Source: Pelomonas sp047654805
GTDB taxonomy: Bacteria; Pseudomonadota; Gammaproteobacteria; Burkholderiales; Burkholderiaceae_C
Reading direction: 5' to 3'
Assembly (NCBI RefSeq): GCF_047654805.1
Contig: NZ_JASGIV010000001.1
Span: 5,580,001-5,644,000, forward strand
Length of the DNA stretch: 64,000 nt
Shown here: positions 40,535 through 51,319 of the stretch, piece after piece
How positions within the stretch are numbered: position 1 is the first letter of the stretch
Layout: the number at the start of each line of letters is the position of its first letter
Program-made: the position numbers and the translations under genes
Notes under the pieces: generated by a model
Database searches by the model: none
The model's input: the letters and a program-made list of their open reading frames with translations, nothing else
What the model was told of the DNA's origin: nothing

Positions 40535-41469
40535 GAGGCGAAATGGTCGTAGCCGCGCAGGCCGTGCGCGACGGCTGCGCCAAGTGCGTCCACGACGCGC
40601 AGGCCCGGCTCGGCTTCGATGCGGCCGATGCGCGTCAGCGCCACATCCACATCGGGTACGAGCGCACCGGGCGGCGCCGTGAAGACCAGCTCGTAGTCGT
40701 CGCCGCCGGCCAGCAGGCATTGTTGCTGCAGCGCCGCCGGCTGTGCGGCCAGCACGGCGCTGCGTGGCAACGCATCGACGTCCAGCCGCGCACCGACGCC
40801 TGAGGCGGCAAGGATGTGGCCGAGGTCGCCCAGCAGGCCGTCGGAGAGGTCCACGGCCGCGGTCGCGACGCCGCGCAGCGCCTGGCCCAGTGCCACGCGA
40901 GGCGTCGGGCTTTCCATCGCGACGCGCACGCTCTCGAAGTCGGCACCGTCCAGTGCCACCGTGCCGCGGAACACCTCCAGCGCCAAGCGCGCATCGCCCA
41001 GTCGTCCGGAGACCCAGACCTCGTCACCGGCCCTCGCGCCGCTGCGCAGCAGCGCCTGACCGGACGGCGCCTCGCCGAAGACGGTGATGCAGATGTTCAG
41101 CGGCCCCTGCGTCGTGTCTCCGCCAATGAGCGGGCAGCCGCTGGCGTCCGCCAGGCTCCAGAGGCCGCGCGCGAAGCCGGCCAGCCAGGCTTCGTCGACG
41201 CGCGGCAGGGCGAGGGCCAATGTGAAGCCTCGCGGCGTCGCGCCGCAGGCGGCCAGGTCGCTGAGGTTGACGGCCAGTGCCTTGTGGCCCAGCCGCGCCG
41301 GATCTACGGTGGACAGGAAGTGCCGCCCCTCGACCAGCATGTCGCTGGACACCAGCCAGCGTGAACCCGGCGTGGGTACGAGCACGGCACAGTCATCGCC
41401 TACTCCCACCTCGACGCCATGCCCGGGAAGGCGCTGGAAATAGCGCCGGATCAGATCGAACTCGCCCAT
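40531..41469 (-). CDS. thiL: Thiamine-monophosphate kinase
   Basis: 312 residues from ATG 41469. MGEFDLIRRYFQR is the family start, VGDDCAVLVPTPGSRWLVSS the first metal-binding block, GGDTTQGPLNICITVFGEAP and DLSDGLLGDLGHILAASGVG follow, and the C-terminus has LLAGGDDYELVFTAPPG. It makes thiamine diphosphate. It heads the operon thiL-pgpA-cinA and is divergent from maeB. Confidence 0.95.
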   Translation of the reverse strand: MGEFDLIRRYFQRLPGHGVEVGVGDDCAVLVPTPGSRWLVSSDMLVEGRHFLSTVDPARLGHKALAVNLSDLAACGATPRGFTLALALPRVDEAWLAGFARGLWSLADASGCPLIGGDTTQGPLNICITVFGEAPSGQALLRSGARAGDEVWVSGRLGDARLALEVFRGTVALDGADFESVRVAMESPTPRVALGQALRGVATAAVDLSDGLLGDLGHILAASGVGARLDVDALPRSAVLAAQPAALQQQCLLAGGDDYELVFTAPPGALVPDVDVALTRIGRIEAEPGLRVVDALGAAVAHGLRGYDHFAS

Positions 41470-41560
41470 GCCGCGATTAGACCTTGTGGAGATCCACACC
41501 AACCCGAGGCGGCTGCAGTGGCATGATTCCAAACCCGTCGGCCTCCTTGCGATCCCCGCC

Positions 41561-43858
<2,298 letters not shown>

Positions 43859-44094
43859 GCGCCTGCGCAGTTCCAGGAGGGAACAGGGCCTGAGCGCCCT
43901 GGCTTCCCCAATTGACAGAAGTTTTCACAGCGAAAATTGCGTCACGAAGCCGTCATAACGTCATAAATAACAATGAATTGGCGGAGTGTGAGTGCATACT
44001 CACAAGAACCATTTCCGGACTCCGGCGGCAGGGTCCGGCTTGAGCTTTTTGGGCCCCTTCGGTACCATTACGGCTTTTCGTTCAGGGTAAACCC
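43859..44094. other. maeB terminator and barnase-gene promoter region
   Basis: Just after maeB, two small hairpins follow each other: GTTCC-AGGAG-GGAAC and CAGGGC-CTGAGC-GCCCTG. Then an A/T-rich stretch contains TTGACA at 43912-43917 and a tandem GTCATAAC/GTCATAAA repeat at about 43952-43967. This is the probable promoter of the RNase gene. No ORF is supported here. Confidence 0.45.
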
Positions 44095-44529
44095 GTGTTT
44101 TTGCTCTCGTGGCTGGCGCGCTCTGGCGCCTCGGCGGCACTGTCCGCCCTGCTGCTCACCGGCTTGGCCGGCGGCGCGCAAGCCAAGGAAGCGCCCAGCA
44201 ATGGGCTCTCCACCGCAACGCCCGTCCCGGCTGAAGTTCAGCTGAGCGAGCTGCCCGGCCAGGCTCAGGAAACGCACCGGCTGATTTTCGCCGGTGGCCC
44301 GTTCCCCTATGCCAAGGACGGCGTGGTGTTCGGCAATCGTGAGCGCTTGCTGCCCCGCAAGGCTCGCGGCTTCTACCGCGAATACACGGTCAAGACCCCT
44401 GGCGCACGCACGCGTGGCGCCCGCCGCATCGTCTGTGGCGGTACGCCTCCGACGAAGCCAGAGGCCTGTTACTACACCGACGATCACTATGCCAGCTTCA
44501 AGCGCATTCGCGATGGAGCGGCCCGGTGA
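44095..44529 (+). CDS. Secreted guanyl-specific ribonuclease, barnase family
   Basis: 144 residues from GTG 44095. A signal peptide (LARSGASAALSALLLTGLAG, cut near AQA) is followed by a linker and the RNase core: RLIFAGGPFPYAKDGVVFGN, RERLLPRKARGFYREYTVKT, ARTRGARRIVCGGTPPTKPE, then CYYTDDHYASFKRI. The Glu in YREYTV, the Arg cluster and the His in DDHYASF correspond to the catalytic residues of barnase (known). Two Cys could form a disulfide. It cleaves RNA after G. The cognate inhibitor gene follows. Confidence 0.9.
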   Translation: MFLLSWLARSGASAALSALLLTGLAGGAQAKEAPSNGLSTATPVPAEVQLSELPGQAQETHRLIFAGGPFPYAKDGVVFGNRERLLPRKARGFYREYTVKTPGARTRGARRIVCGGTPPTKPEACYYTDDHYASFKRIRDGAAR

Positions 44530-44578
44530 GAGTCGAGGGATCGAAGCAGTTTTGTGACTTGAAAGGAGGAACGTGACC

Positions 44579-44974
44579 ATGCTTTTGCAGACCGTCCGTC
44601 CCAATATCGTGCAGGCCATACGGGCCTACCGGGTCGAGGACTTGATGCAGGCCGCTCAAGAGGCGGGCCAGCATTTCCTGTATGCCAACCTGTCGGAAGC
44701 GCAGTCCAAGCAGGATGTGCTTGATGGCATTGCGCAGGCCTTTCTGTTCCCGGCGCATTTCGGCAAGAACCTGGACGCCCTGCATGACTGCATGACCGAC
44801 CTCGTCCACAAGGCGGGCTCCCAGCCCGGCTTCGTCGTCGTGCTGGAACAGCTGCCCGACAACGTGCGCTTCGACCGGGAGGCTCGCGAGCAGTTGCTCG
44901 ATGTCTTCCGCGACACGGCCGACTACTGGGCCGACAGGAAGATCGCCTTCCGGTGTTTCTATTCTTTTCAGTAG
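44579..44974 (+). CDS. Barstar-family RNase inhibitor
   Basis: 131 residues from ATG 44579; AGGAGGA lies 8 bp upstream, which favours this start over GTG 44573. The barstar pattern is LYANLSEAQSKQDVLDGIAQ, AFLFPAHFGKNLDALHDCMT and FVVVLEQLPDNVRFDREARE. It is cytoplasmic and protects the producer by binding the RNase. The 49-bp gap after the RNase gene, with its own strong ribosome binding site, fits higher expression of the inhibitor. Confidence 0.93.
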   Translation: MLLQTVRPNIVQAIRAYRVEDLMQAAQEAGQHFLYANLSEAQSKQDVLDGIAQAFLFPAHFGKNLDALHDCMTDLVHKAGSQPGFVVVLEQLPDNVRFDREAREQLLDVFRDTADYWADRKIAFRCFYSFQ

Positions 44975-45009
44975 CCCGCTCCCAAGAAAACGGGTCATGG
45001 GAGCGGGCT
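44973..45009 (+). terminator. Hairpin at the barstar stop codon
   Basis: AGCCCGCTCCCA and TGGGAGCGGGCT pair perfectly (12 bp) around a 13-nt loop. The hairpin begins inside the stop codon. No T tract follows, so it may stabilise the mRNA rather than terminate. Confidence 0.55.
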
Positions 45010-45015
45010 GCTGAG

Positions 45016-45144
45016 GTGGCCCCGGTGGTTGAAAAGCCTGCGCCTAAGAGCGCGAAATCGACGATTGGCAATCCCAACTTCGGCGTGAACATGCCGATGA
45101 TGTGCAGTGCCTTCGATACCTCGATGTGGCTCAACGCGGCCTGA
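45016..45144 (+). CDS. Possible 42-residue peptide between two hairpins
   Basis: A GTG-started frame reads APVVEKPAPKSAKSTIGNPN followed by FGVNMPMMCSAFDTSMWLNA and a final Ala. There is no clear ribosome binding site, and the opposite strand is also open here. It lies between the barstar hairpin and the terminator at 45171-45195. Reported only because the intervening 160 bp are otherwise unexplained. Confidence 0.2.
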   Translation: MAPVVEKPAPKSAKSTIGNPNFGVNMPMMCSAFDTSMWLNAA

Positions 45145-45170
45145 TGTCGCTCTGAGCGCTCGAGCCGGGA

Positions 45171-45195
45171 AACGGGACCTTCGGGTCCCGTTTTT
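45171..45195 (+). terminator. Intrinsic terminator with UUCG tetraloop
   Basis: AACGGGACC-TTCG-GGTCCCGTT followed by TTT, a 9-bp stem with the extra-stable UUCG loop. It ends the rightward barnase-barstar unit and touches the stop codon of the convergent rsmA gene. Confidence 0.9.
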
Positions 45196-45965
45196 CATTG
45201 GCGCGGCTGGATCTCCAGCGCCAACGCGACGAATTCGTCGACCGGCACTTCCTCGGCCCGCCGCTGCAGGTCGAAGTGGCCCGAGTAGCTGCGCTCCGCC
45301 AGCCACTTGCCCAGGCTGTGCCGCAGTAGCTTGCGCCGCTGCGAGAAGGCGCTGGCAACGAGCTCACCCAACAGTTTGGGGCTCACGGCCGGCGGCGTCT
45401 TCAGTGGCTGCATGCGCACGATCGCCGAGTCCACGCGCGGCGGCGGATCGAAGGCCTCCGGGGGCACGTCCAGCACCGACTCGATGTCGTAGCGCCACTG
45501 CAGCATCACGCTCAGCCGCCCATAGTCCTTGCCACCCGGCCCGGCGGCCATGCGGTCCACCACTTCCTTTTGCAGCATGAAGTGCTGGTCGACAACGTCG
45601 TCCACCGCGTCCAGCAGATGGAACAGGATGGGCGTGGAGATGTTGTAGGGCAGGTTGCCAACAACGCGCAGCCGGGCGCCCTTTGCGGCTGCCAGGGCCT
45701 TGAAGTCCACCTTGAGCACGTCGCTCTCGATGACCTCGACGTCATCGCGCTTGCGCAGCCGCGCCGCGAGGTCGCGGTCCAGCTCGATGACGGTCAGTGG
45801 TTTGTGTCGTTCCAGCAGCGGCAGCGTCATCGCGCCCAGGCCGGGGCCGATCTCCACCAGGGTGTCGCCGGGTTGCGGAGCGATCAGGTCGATGATGGCG
45901 TCGATCAGCACCGCATCGGTCAGGAAGTGCTGGCCGAAGCGCTTTCTCGGAATGTGTGACTTCAT
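45195..45965 (-). CDS. rsmA: 16S rRNA dimethyladenosine transferase RsmA (KsgA)
   Basis: 256 residues. KRFGQHFLTD is the N-terminal hallmark, VEIGPGLGAMT the SAM site, NLPYNISTPILFHLLDAVDD the catalytic NLPY motif, and FSQRRKLLRHSLGKWL the C-terminal signature. It dimethylates A1518/A1519 of 16S rRNA. It lies 90 bp behind surA in the same direction; pdxA, usually found between surA and rsmA in gammaproteobacteria and many relatives, is absent here. Confidence 0.96.
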   Translation of the reverse strand: MKSHIPRKRFGQHFLTDAVLIDAIIDLIAPQPGDTLVEIGPGLGAMTLPLLERHKPLTVIELDRDLAARLRKRDDVEVIESDVLKVDFKALAAAKGARLRVVGNLPYNISTPILFHLLDAVDDVVDQHFMLQKEVVDRMAAGPGGKDYGRLSVMLQWRYDIESVLDVPPEAFDPPPRVDSAIVRMQPLKTPPAVSPKLLGELVASAFSQRRKLLRHSLGKWLAERSYSGHFDLQRRAEEVPVDEFVALALEIQPRQ

Positions 45966-46054
45966 GACTTACCCAGCAACTGCCATGGAGCCGGCTTTGC
46001 CGGGCCACTGGCAGTGCTCCCCCGCGGGCGTGCGCAGCGCGCAGGGGGCGCAGA
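45966..46054. other. GC-rich inverted repeat between surA and rsmA
   Basis: The plus strand holds GCTCCCCCGCG and CGCGCAGGGGGCG around about 10 bases, a strong imperfect hairpin with no T tract. It sits exactly where pdxA would be expected. It could be a REP-like intergenic element or a processing or termination site for surA. Confidence 0.4.
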
Positions 46055-47365
46055 CTAATCCAGCCATTCGCGCACTTCGACGAAGGCCTTGGTGCGCAGG
46101 TCCTTGACCCACTCCTGGTAGGCCTCGTCGTATTTCTGCTCGCGCAGCGCGCTGCGGGCTTGGTCGCGCAACTGTTTCATCTCGACCTCGACCGTACGGC
46201 GCTCCAGCACCTGGATCAGGTGCACGCCGAAGCGCGACACGACGGGGCCGGAGATGCCGTTCAGCGGCAGCGCGTTCATCGCCTCCTCGAACTCGGGCAC
46301 GAAGCCGCCGGCGCCCATCCAGCCCAGGTCACCGCCCTCGGGGGCGCTGCCGTCCTCGGAGTTGGCCTTGGCGACGTCCTCGAACTTGGCCTGACCGCTC
46401 TCGATCTGGCGCTTCATCTCCGCCAGTCGCCGCGCGGCGACTTCCGCCGTGAGCTGGGCCGATGGGCGCAGCAGGATGTGGCGGGCGTGAGTCTGCAGGC
46501 TCTGAGTCAGCGATGCTCCGCCCTGGCGCTCGACGATCTTGAGGATGTGGAAGCCGGCGCCGCTGCGCAGCAGCTCGGGCGCCACCTCGCCGTTCTTCAG
46601 GCCCTTGACGGCATGGACGAAGACATCGGGCAGGCGATCAGCCGGGCGCAGGCCGATCTCGCCGCCGCGCGCCTTGTTGCCGTCCTCGGAAACCTCTCGG
46701 GCGACCTTCGCGAAGTCCTCGCCGCCCTTGATGCGGGCCAGTGCCGCCTCGGCGCGAGCGCGCCTTTCCGTCACGACAGCTTCGGCGGCCCCATCGGGTA
46801 CGGTCACCAGCACCTGGGCCAGGTTGATCATGCCGCCGCCGGCCAAGTCGGCGCGCTTCTTGTCCAGATAGGCATCGATCTCGGTGTCGGTCACCTTGAT
46901 GCGGCCCTGCACCTCGCGCTCGCGCACGCGCTCGGTCATCATCTGGTCGCGCAGGTTCTCGCGGAAGCTCTTGTAGTCGGTGCCATCCTGCTTGAGGCGT
47001 TCGCGCAGCTGATCCATCGTCAGCTTGTTCTGCGCGGCCACGTTGGCGACGACACGATCCAGCTCCACCTCATCCACGCGCGGGCCGTTCTCGCGGGCGT
47101 AGGTGACGAGGACACGGTCCAAGATCAGCGCCTCCAGCGCCTGCTTGCGCAGGCCGGTGGTCTCGGGCATGACTTCACCGCGCTGGCGGGCTTCCTGGCG
47201 CAGCCGCTCGGTGCGCTGGACGACCTCGCTGGCAGCCACGACGTCCTGGTTGACGACGGCGGCGATGTAGTCCCCCGGTTGCAGCGTGGGAGCCTGGGCC
47301 GAGGCCTGGAAGGCGGCCAGGGCCAGCGTCACGGCGAGGAAGGGGGGGGCGAGGCGATGCATCAT
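46055..47365 (-). CDS. surA: Periplasmic chaperone/peptidyl-prolyl isomerase SurA
   Basis: 436 residues from ATG 47365. A signal peptide (MMHRLAPPFLAVTLALAAFQ, then ASAQA) precedes the SurA N-domain (YIAAVVNQDVVAASEVVQRT). Two parvulin domains follow (RGGEIGLRPADRLPDVFVHA and HILLRPSAQLTAEVAARRLA with GGDLGWMGAGGFVPEFEEAM). It escorts outer-membrane proteins to BAM. The ATG overlaps the lptD stop. The signal-peptide codons include a C8 run at 47342-47349 that is in frame here. Confidence 0.95.
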   Translation of the reverse strand: MMHRLAPPFLAVTLALAAFQASAQAPTLQPGDYIAAVVNQDVVAASEVVQRTERLRQEARQRGEVMPETTGLRKQALEALILDRVLVTYARENGPRVDEVELDRVVANVAAQNKLTMDQLRERLKQDGTDYKSFRENLRDQMMTERVREREVQGRIKVTDTEIDAYLDKKRADLAGGGMINLAQVLVTVPDGAAEAVVTERRARAEAALARIKGGEDFAKVAREVSEDGNKARGGEIGLRPADRLPDVFVHAVKGLKNGEVAPELLRSGAGFHILKIVERQGGASLTQSLQTHARHILLRPSAQLTAEVAARRLAEMKRQIESGQAKFEDVAKANSEDGSAPEGGDLGWMGAGGFVPEFEEAMNALPLNGISGPVVSRFGVHLIQVLERRTVEVEMKQLRDQARSALREQKYDEAYQEWVKDLRTKAFVEVREWLD

Positions 47366-49734
47366 GGTTGGAAGTCTGAACTCGGCGAGCGGTCGGAGCT
47401 CAGCCTGCGGTAACCGGGCACATTGTCCTTCAAGACCTTGAGGGCGTTGGAGCCCAGCTGCGACAGGCCCACCAGCTCCAGCTGCAGCATCAGCCGCGTG
47501 TTGGTTTCGGCGCGGCCCGTGGACAGGCGTTCGACGCCCCAGCGCAACACCCAGCAGCCAGCGTCGTACTCGAAGCCAACGACGGAATCTGTCAGGCGGC
47601 GGTCGCGCAGCGAGTACTGCACGCGGCCGGCGCTGTACCAGGCGCCACCGCATGACTTGCTGTCGGCGCCGCGCGAGGTGATCGGCGTGCCGTACAGCGG
47701 CCATTGCCAGGCCAACTCGACCTGCTCGCTCTGCGCCCGCGCCAGCCGGTAGGCGACGCTGACCGTCTTGAACGGTCCCGGCGAGTAGCGCGCGCGCAGC
47801 ACCGAGCGCACCGAGCGGTTGGTCTCCGGGTTGAACTCCAGCGTACCGTCGGCCCACCATCTCTCATCCAGGTGGGCGGCGGCGGCCAGCAGCAGGTCCG
47901 AGAAGCGCTGCGTGACGGGCTGGCCGTCGGGAGTGATCTTCTGGTCGCGGAACAGGAAGCGCTGCACGGCACCCAGGCGCAGGATCTCCTCACCCGAACT
48001 TGCGCCAATCCATCGGCTGGTCGCGCCCACGCTCAATGCGTGCAGGTCCGACACGCGGTCCACGCCCGAGAACTGGTTGTCGGTGTAGATCGAATCGAAG
48101 TTGAAGTCCTTGGGCGCCGAGTCGAAGTTGGGCAGGTTGCTCTGGTCGCGGAAGGGCGTGTTCACGTAGAACAGGCGCGGCTCCAGGCTCTGGCGGTAGT
48201 CGCGGCCGAACAGCGTCGTATCGCGCTCGAACACCCAGCCATGGTCAATGCTCAGCGTCGGGATGACGCGACCCATGCGGCGGCGGCCGTCTGCCTGTGG
48301 GCGGTCCAGGTCATAGGCGGCCACGTTGAAGGAGGCGCGTGGGATGAACCACCAGGCCTCGCCGCCCAGCGGCGCCGCCACATGGCCCAGCGCGTGCACG
48401 CGCTGGCCGCCGCCTGGCTGTCCAGCCCGCGCCGAGCCGGGCAGGTCGAAGCGGTTGTACTCCAGCTCCAGGCCGCCCTCAAGCCGTGCTTTGCGACCCC
48501 AGGGGCGGAAACTGTCCAGCACGGCCTCGTCGGCCGCGGTCGTCAGGCGCGCACCGATCTGCGGGCTGCGCTGGTATGGCGAGTCGAACTGGGCCGTCAC
48601 GTCCGTACCCTGCAACGTCTGCCAGCGTTGCACGCGGCCATAGGTGTCGATCGCGCCCCAGGACAGCTCGCGGTGGCGGCTGATGTTGAAGTCGCTGGCC
48701 ATGAGGCGGGGCGTCTGGCTCTCGACGCGGCGCGACATGTCCTTCCAGTAGTCGTCGTCGGAGACCCGTTCGCTGCGGAATCGATAGCGCCAGTCGCCGA
48801 AGTTGCCGTCGTTGTTGAGTTTGAGGCTCCAGCGCGAGTGGCCGAACACGCGGTCGCTGGGCAGCAGGTCGACGTTGATGCGGCCAGCATGTCCGGGCTC
48901 AAGGTAGCGGAACTCGCTGTCCAGGCCCACGCCACGCTTGGTCATGACGAAGGGCGTGAAGGTCGCGTCCCGCTGCGGCGCGATGTTCCAGTAATAGGGC
49001 ACGCCGGTCTCTAGGCCGCCGCGGTTGTCCAGGAAGATATTGGGGGGCAGCCAGCCTGACTTGCGCGCCGAGCTGAGCGGAAAAGTCATGGACGGCGCGG
49101 CCAGGATGGGCACGCCCAGGAAGCGCAGCACCGCACCATCGGCCTCGCCCTCGTTGGCGGCCAGGTCCATGCGCAGCTGCTTGGCCGTGATCTGCCATGC
49201 CGGCTCCTGGTTCTCTACCGCCGGGCAGCTGCTGTAGCTGCCGTCGGACGCGCTCATGTGTTCACTGTCCTGGAACTTCAGCACCTTGGCCTTGCCGGCG
49301 CCGCCGGTCGCAGCGAGCAGGAAATGCGGCGTCAGGAACTCGCCCTCGAACCGGCTCACGTACAGCTGCAGCAGCGGGCCGGTGAAGACATTGCCGTTGT
49401 GATTGATTCGGACGTTGCCCTCGGCCCGCGCAAAGTCGTCGACGACGCGGTAGTCGAGCTTGTCGGTGTTCATCACCAGCTCGCCGTAGCGCAGCTCCAC
49501 GCCCTCGCGTCCCTGCGCCTGCTGGTCCACCTGGGCAGACAACTGGCCGGCCGTGATGACCAGGGCTGGTTTGGCGGCGCCGGGCCTGGAGGGTGCCGCC
49601 AGCACACGGCTGCCGCGCAGCGGCAGTGCGGCGTCGGAGGACTGCTGCGCCGACGCCTCGCCCCAGGCGCACAGGGCCAGGGCGAGCAGTGGGGACAGCG
49701 GGGCGGGGCGAAGGAGGCGGGGCGAGCGCGACAC
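47362..49734 (-). CDS. lptD: LPS-assembly outer membrane protein LptD
   Basis: 790 residues with a signal peptide (LSPLLALALCAWGEASA). The N-terminal OstA-like domain (ELRYGELVMNTDKLDYRVVD, FARAEGNVRINHNGNVFTGP) is followed by the large beta-barrel (YYWNIAPQRDATFTPFVMTK onward). It forms the LPS export pore with LptE. It is the first gene of lptD-surA. The neighbouring divergent gene encodes only the tail of an AmgK-like kinase. Confidence 0.95.
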   Translation of the reverse strand: MSRSPRLLRPAPLSPLLALALCAWGEASAQQSSDAALPLRGSRVLAAPSRPGAAKPALVITAGQLSAQVDQQAQGREGVELRYGELVMNTDKLDYRVVDDFARAEGNVRINHNGNVFTGPLLQLYVSRFEGEFLTPHFLLAATGGAGKAKVLKFQDSEHMSASDGSYSSCPAVENQEPAWQITAKQLRMDLAANEGEADGAVLRFLGVPILAAPSMTFPLSSARKSGWLPPNIFLDNRGGLETGVPYYWNIAPQRDATFTPFVMTKRGVGLDSEFRYLEPGHAGRINVDLLPSDRVFGHSRWSLKLNNDGNFGDWRYRFRSERVSDDDYWKDMSRRVESQTPRLMASDFNISRHRELSWGAIDTYGRVQRWQTLQGTDVTAQFDSPYQRSPQIGARLTTAADEAVLDSFRPWGRKARLEGGLELEYNRFDLPGSARAGQPGGGQRVHALGHVAAPLGGEAWWFIPRASFNVAAYDLDRPQADGRRRMGRVIPTLSIDHGWVFERDTTLFGRDYRQSLEPRLFYVNTPFRDQSNLPNFDSAPKDFNFDSIYTDNQFSGVDRVSDLHALSVGATSRWIGASSGEEILRLGAVQRFLFRDQKITPDGQPVTQRFSDLLLAAAAHLDERWWADGTLEFNPETNRSVRSVLRARYSPGPFKTVSVAYRLARAQSEQVELAWQWPLYGTPITSRGADSKSCGGAWYSAGRVQYSLRDRRLTDSVVGFEYDAGCWVLRWGVERLSTGRAETNTRLMLQLELVGLSQLGSNALKVLKDNVPGYRRLSSDRSPSSDFQP

Positions 49735-49816
49735 AGGCAGCGGAAGGCTCGGAGTCGGTGAGGATGCCGGGGCCGGCGGTTCTTAGAATTTGATTATCCA
49801 CGAGGGCTTTCCCCCC

Positions 49817-50368
49817 ATGACGCTGCCGACCTCCGCCTTGATCCAGGACCTGCAAACCCATCCCGAAGACGCGGACCGCCTGATGCGCGCAGCTTGTGCC
49901 GAGTTGCGCGCCAGCCCGGCTGATGCCACGCCGGTCGATGCGGCCGCGCTACGCGCAGGTCTGGCCCGCATCGCCGACTCCGGGCTCGATGCCGTGTTGC
50001 AGCACCTGCTCGACGACGCGCCAGGAGGCGCCGTCACAGACCGTATCGGCGCGCTGCTGCGTGCGCCCGAGCTGGCCTGGGACGAAGCGCAGGAGATCGA
50101 CTGGGCCGTGCGCCACTGGGAGGCCAGCCGCGCGGACGGCCTGCTCGATGAGGGGCTGGCGGCCGATTTCGGCGAGTATTGGCGTCGGCTGGAGTGGAGC
50201 GCGTTGCGCCAGCATCTGGCACTGGTGGGCCAGGACCATCCGGAGCAACGCCGGTTGCTGGCTTACATCGTCAAGACCGCATCGCGCTACGTCGCGCTGG
50301 CGCCGCTGAAGCGGGCCATGGAGGCGCGCTTTCCCGAGTTCTTCGAGCTGGGGTTCAGCCTGCGCTAG
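49817..50368 (+). CDS. Protein resembling the C-terminal part of AmgK-type kinases, kinase core missing
   Basis: 183 residues from ATG 49817. The second half aligns by eye with the C-terminus of aminoglycoside-phosphotransferase-like AmgK: AVTDRIGALLRAPELAWDEA, QEIDWAVRHWEASRADGLLD, LAADFGEYWRRLEWSALRQH, and LLAYIVKTASRYVALAPLKR. In AmgK this region follows the DFQDA metal motif. Here the ATP-binding and catalytic segments are absent and replaced by about 80 unrelated residues. AmgK-MurU genes are commonly divergent from lptD in related bacteria (known); murU is not present. It looks like a deleted relic or a repurposed domain. Confidence 0.65.
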   Translation: MTLPTSALIQDLQTHPEDADRLMRAACAELRASPADATPVDAAALRAGLARIADSGLDAVLQHLLDDAPGGAVTDRIGALLRAPELAWDEAQEIDWAVRHWEASRADGLLDEGLAADFGEYWRRLEWSALRQHLALVGQDHPEQRRLLAYIVKTASRYVALAPLKRAMEARFPEFFELGFSLR

Positions 50369-51311
50369 GGCAGGTGGCGCAGCCCGCCGCCACCAGCCAC
50401 GGGTCCTTGTCCTCGCCGCCGAAGATCTCGAGCAGGAAGTCGAGGAAGGCCCGCGTGCGTGCCGGAACGTACTTGCGCGTCGGCATGCCGGCCCACAAGG
50501 TGGTGCCGAACAGCCGCCACTGTGGCATGACCCGCTCCAGCGCCTGCTCCAGCAGCGCGTCCTCCACCATAAAGCTGGGCAGGCCGGCCACGCCCAGGCC
50601 GTGCAGGGCAGCGGCGTAGTTGGTGTCCATGTGCGTCGTCGACAGCGTTGCGCGCGAGGGCACGATGGGCAGCGTGATCTCCTCCGCGCCGTCGCCGCGT
50701 TGCAGTGTGAGGCCACGCATCAGCGAGGGCGTCGGAGGCAGCAGTGCGTCGTGCTTTTTCAGTTCGCTGGGGTGCTGGGGCCGGCCCCGCTGGTCGAGAT
50801 AGTCGGGCGAGGCGCACAGGATGAATTCGCTGCGCGCCAGACGCCGGGCGATGAAGTCGCCATCCAGCGGCTCTCGGGATAGGAAGATGGTCAGGTCGTA
50901 GCCGTCGTCCACCGTCTCGACGGGGCCGGGTGAGACGATCTCAAGTGTCACCAGCGGATAGGCGCGGTGGAACTTGGGCAGGTGCTTGGCCAACTGGTGC
51001 ACCGCGATGGCCGGCGGGCACAGCACACGCAGCAGGCCCCGGACCTCCTGCGTGGCCGAGGCGGCCAGGGCCGCAGCCTCGTCCACGTCGGCCAGGATGC
51101 GCCGCGCCCGTTCCAGGTAGGCCTCTCCGATTTCCGTCAACGACAGCCGCCGCGTCGTGCGATTCAGCAGCCGTGTGCCGAGGTGGTCTTCCAGCTCGGC
51201 GATGAGGCGGGTGACAACGGCCGGCGCGAGGTCCAGCGCCCGGGCTGCGGCCGCGAAGCTGCCTTCGTCGATGACGCGGACAAAGACCTTGATGGCGCGG
51301 AGCTGGTCCAT
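50355..51311 (-). CDS. LysR-family transcriptional regulator
   Basis: 318 residues. N-terminal HTH (FVRVIDEGSFAAAARALDLA, RLIAELEDHLGTRLLNRTTR) and a LysR substrate domain with VDDGYDLTIFLSREPLDGDF and LHGLGVAGLPSFMVEDALLE. It belongs to the group that regulates neighbouring oxidoreductases or efflux. It lies 8 bp behind the M20 peptidase on the same strand. Its 3' end overlaps the AmgK-like gene by 14 bp tail to tail. Confidence 0.92.
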   Translation of the reverse strand: MDQLRAIKVFVRVIDEGSFAAAARALDLAPAVVTRLIAELEDHLGTRLLNRTTRRLSLTEIGEAYLERARRILADVDEAAALAASATQEVRGLLRVLCPPAIAVHQLAKHLPKFHRAYPLVTLEIVSPGPVETVDDGYDLTIFLSREPLDGDFIARRLARSEFILCASPDYLDQRGRPQHPSELKKHDALLPPTPSLMRGLTLQRGDGAEEITLPIVPSRATLSTTHMDTNYAAALHGLGVAGLPSFMVEDALLEQALERVMPQWRLFGTTLWAGMPTRKYVPARTRAFLDFLLEIFGGEDKDPWLVAAGCATCPSAG

Positions 51312-51319
51312 CCTTCAGG

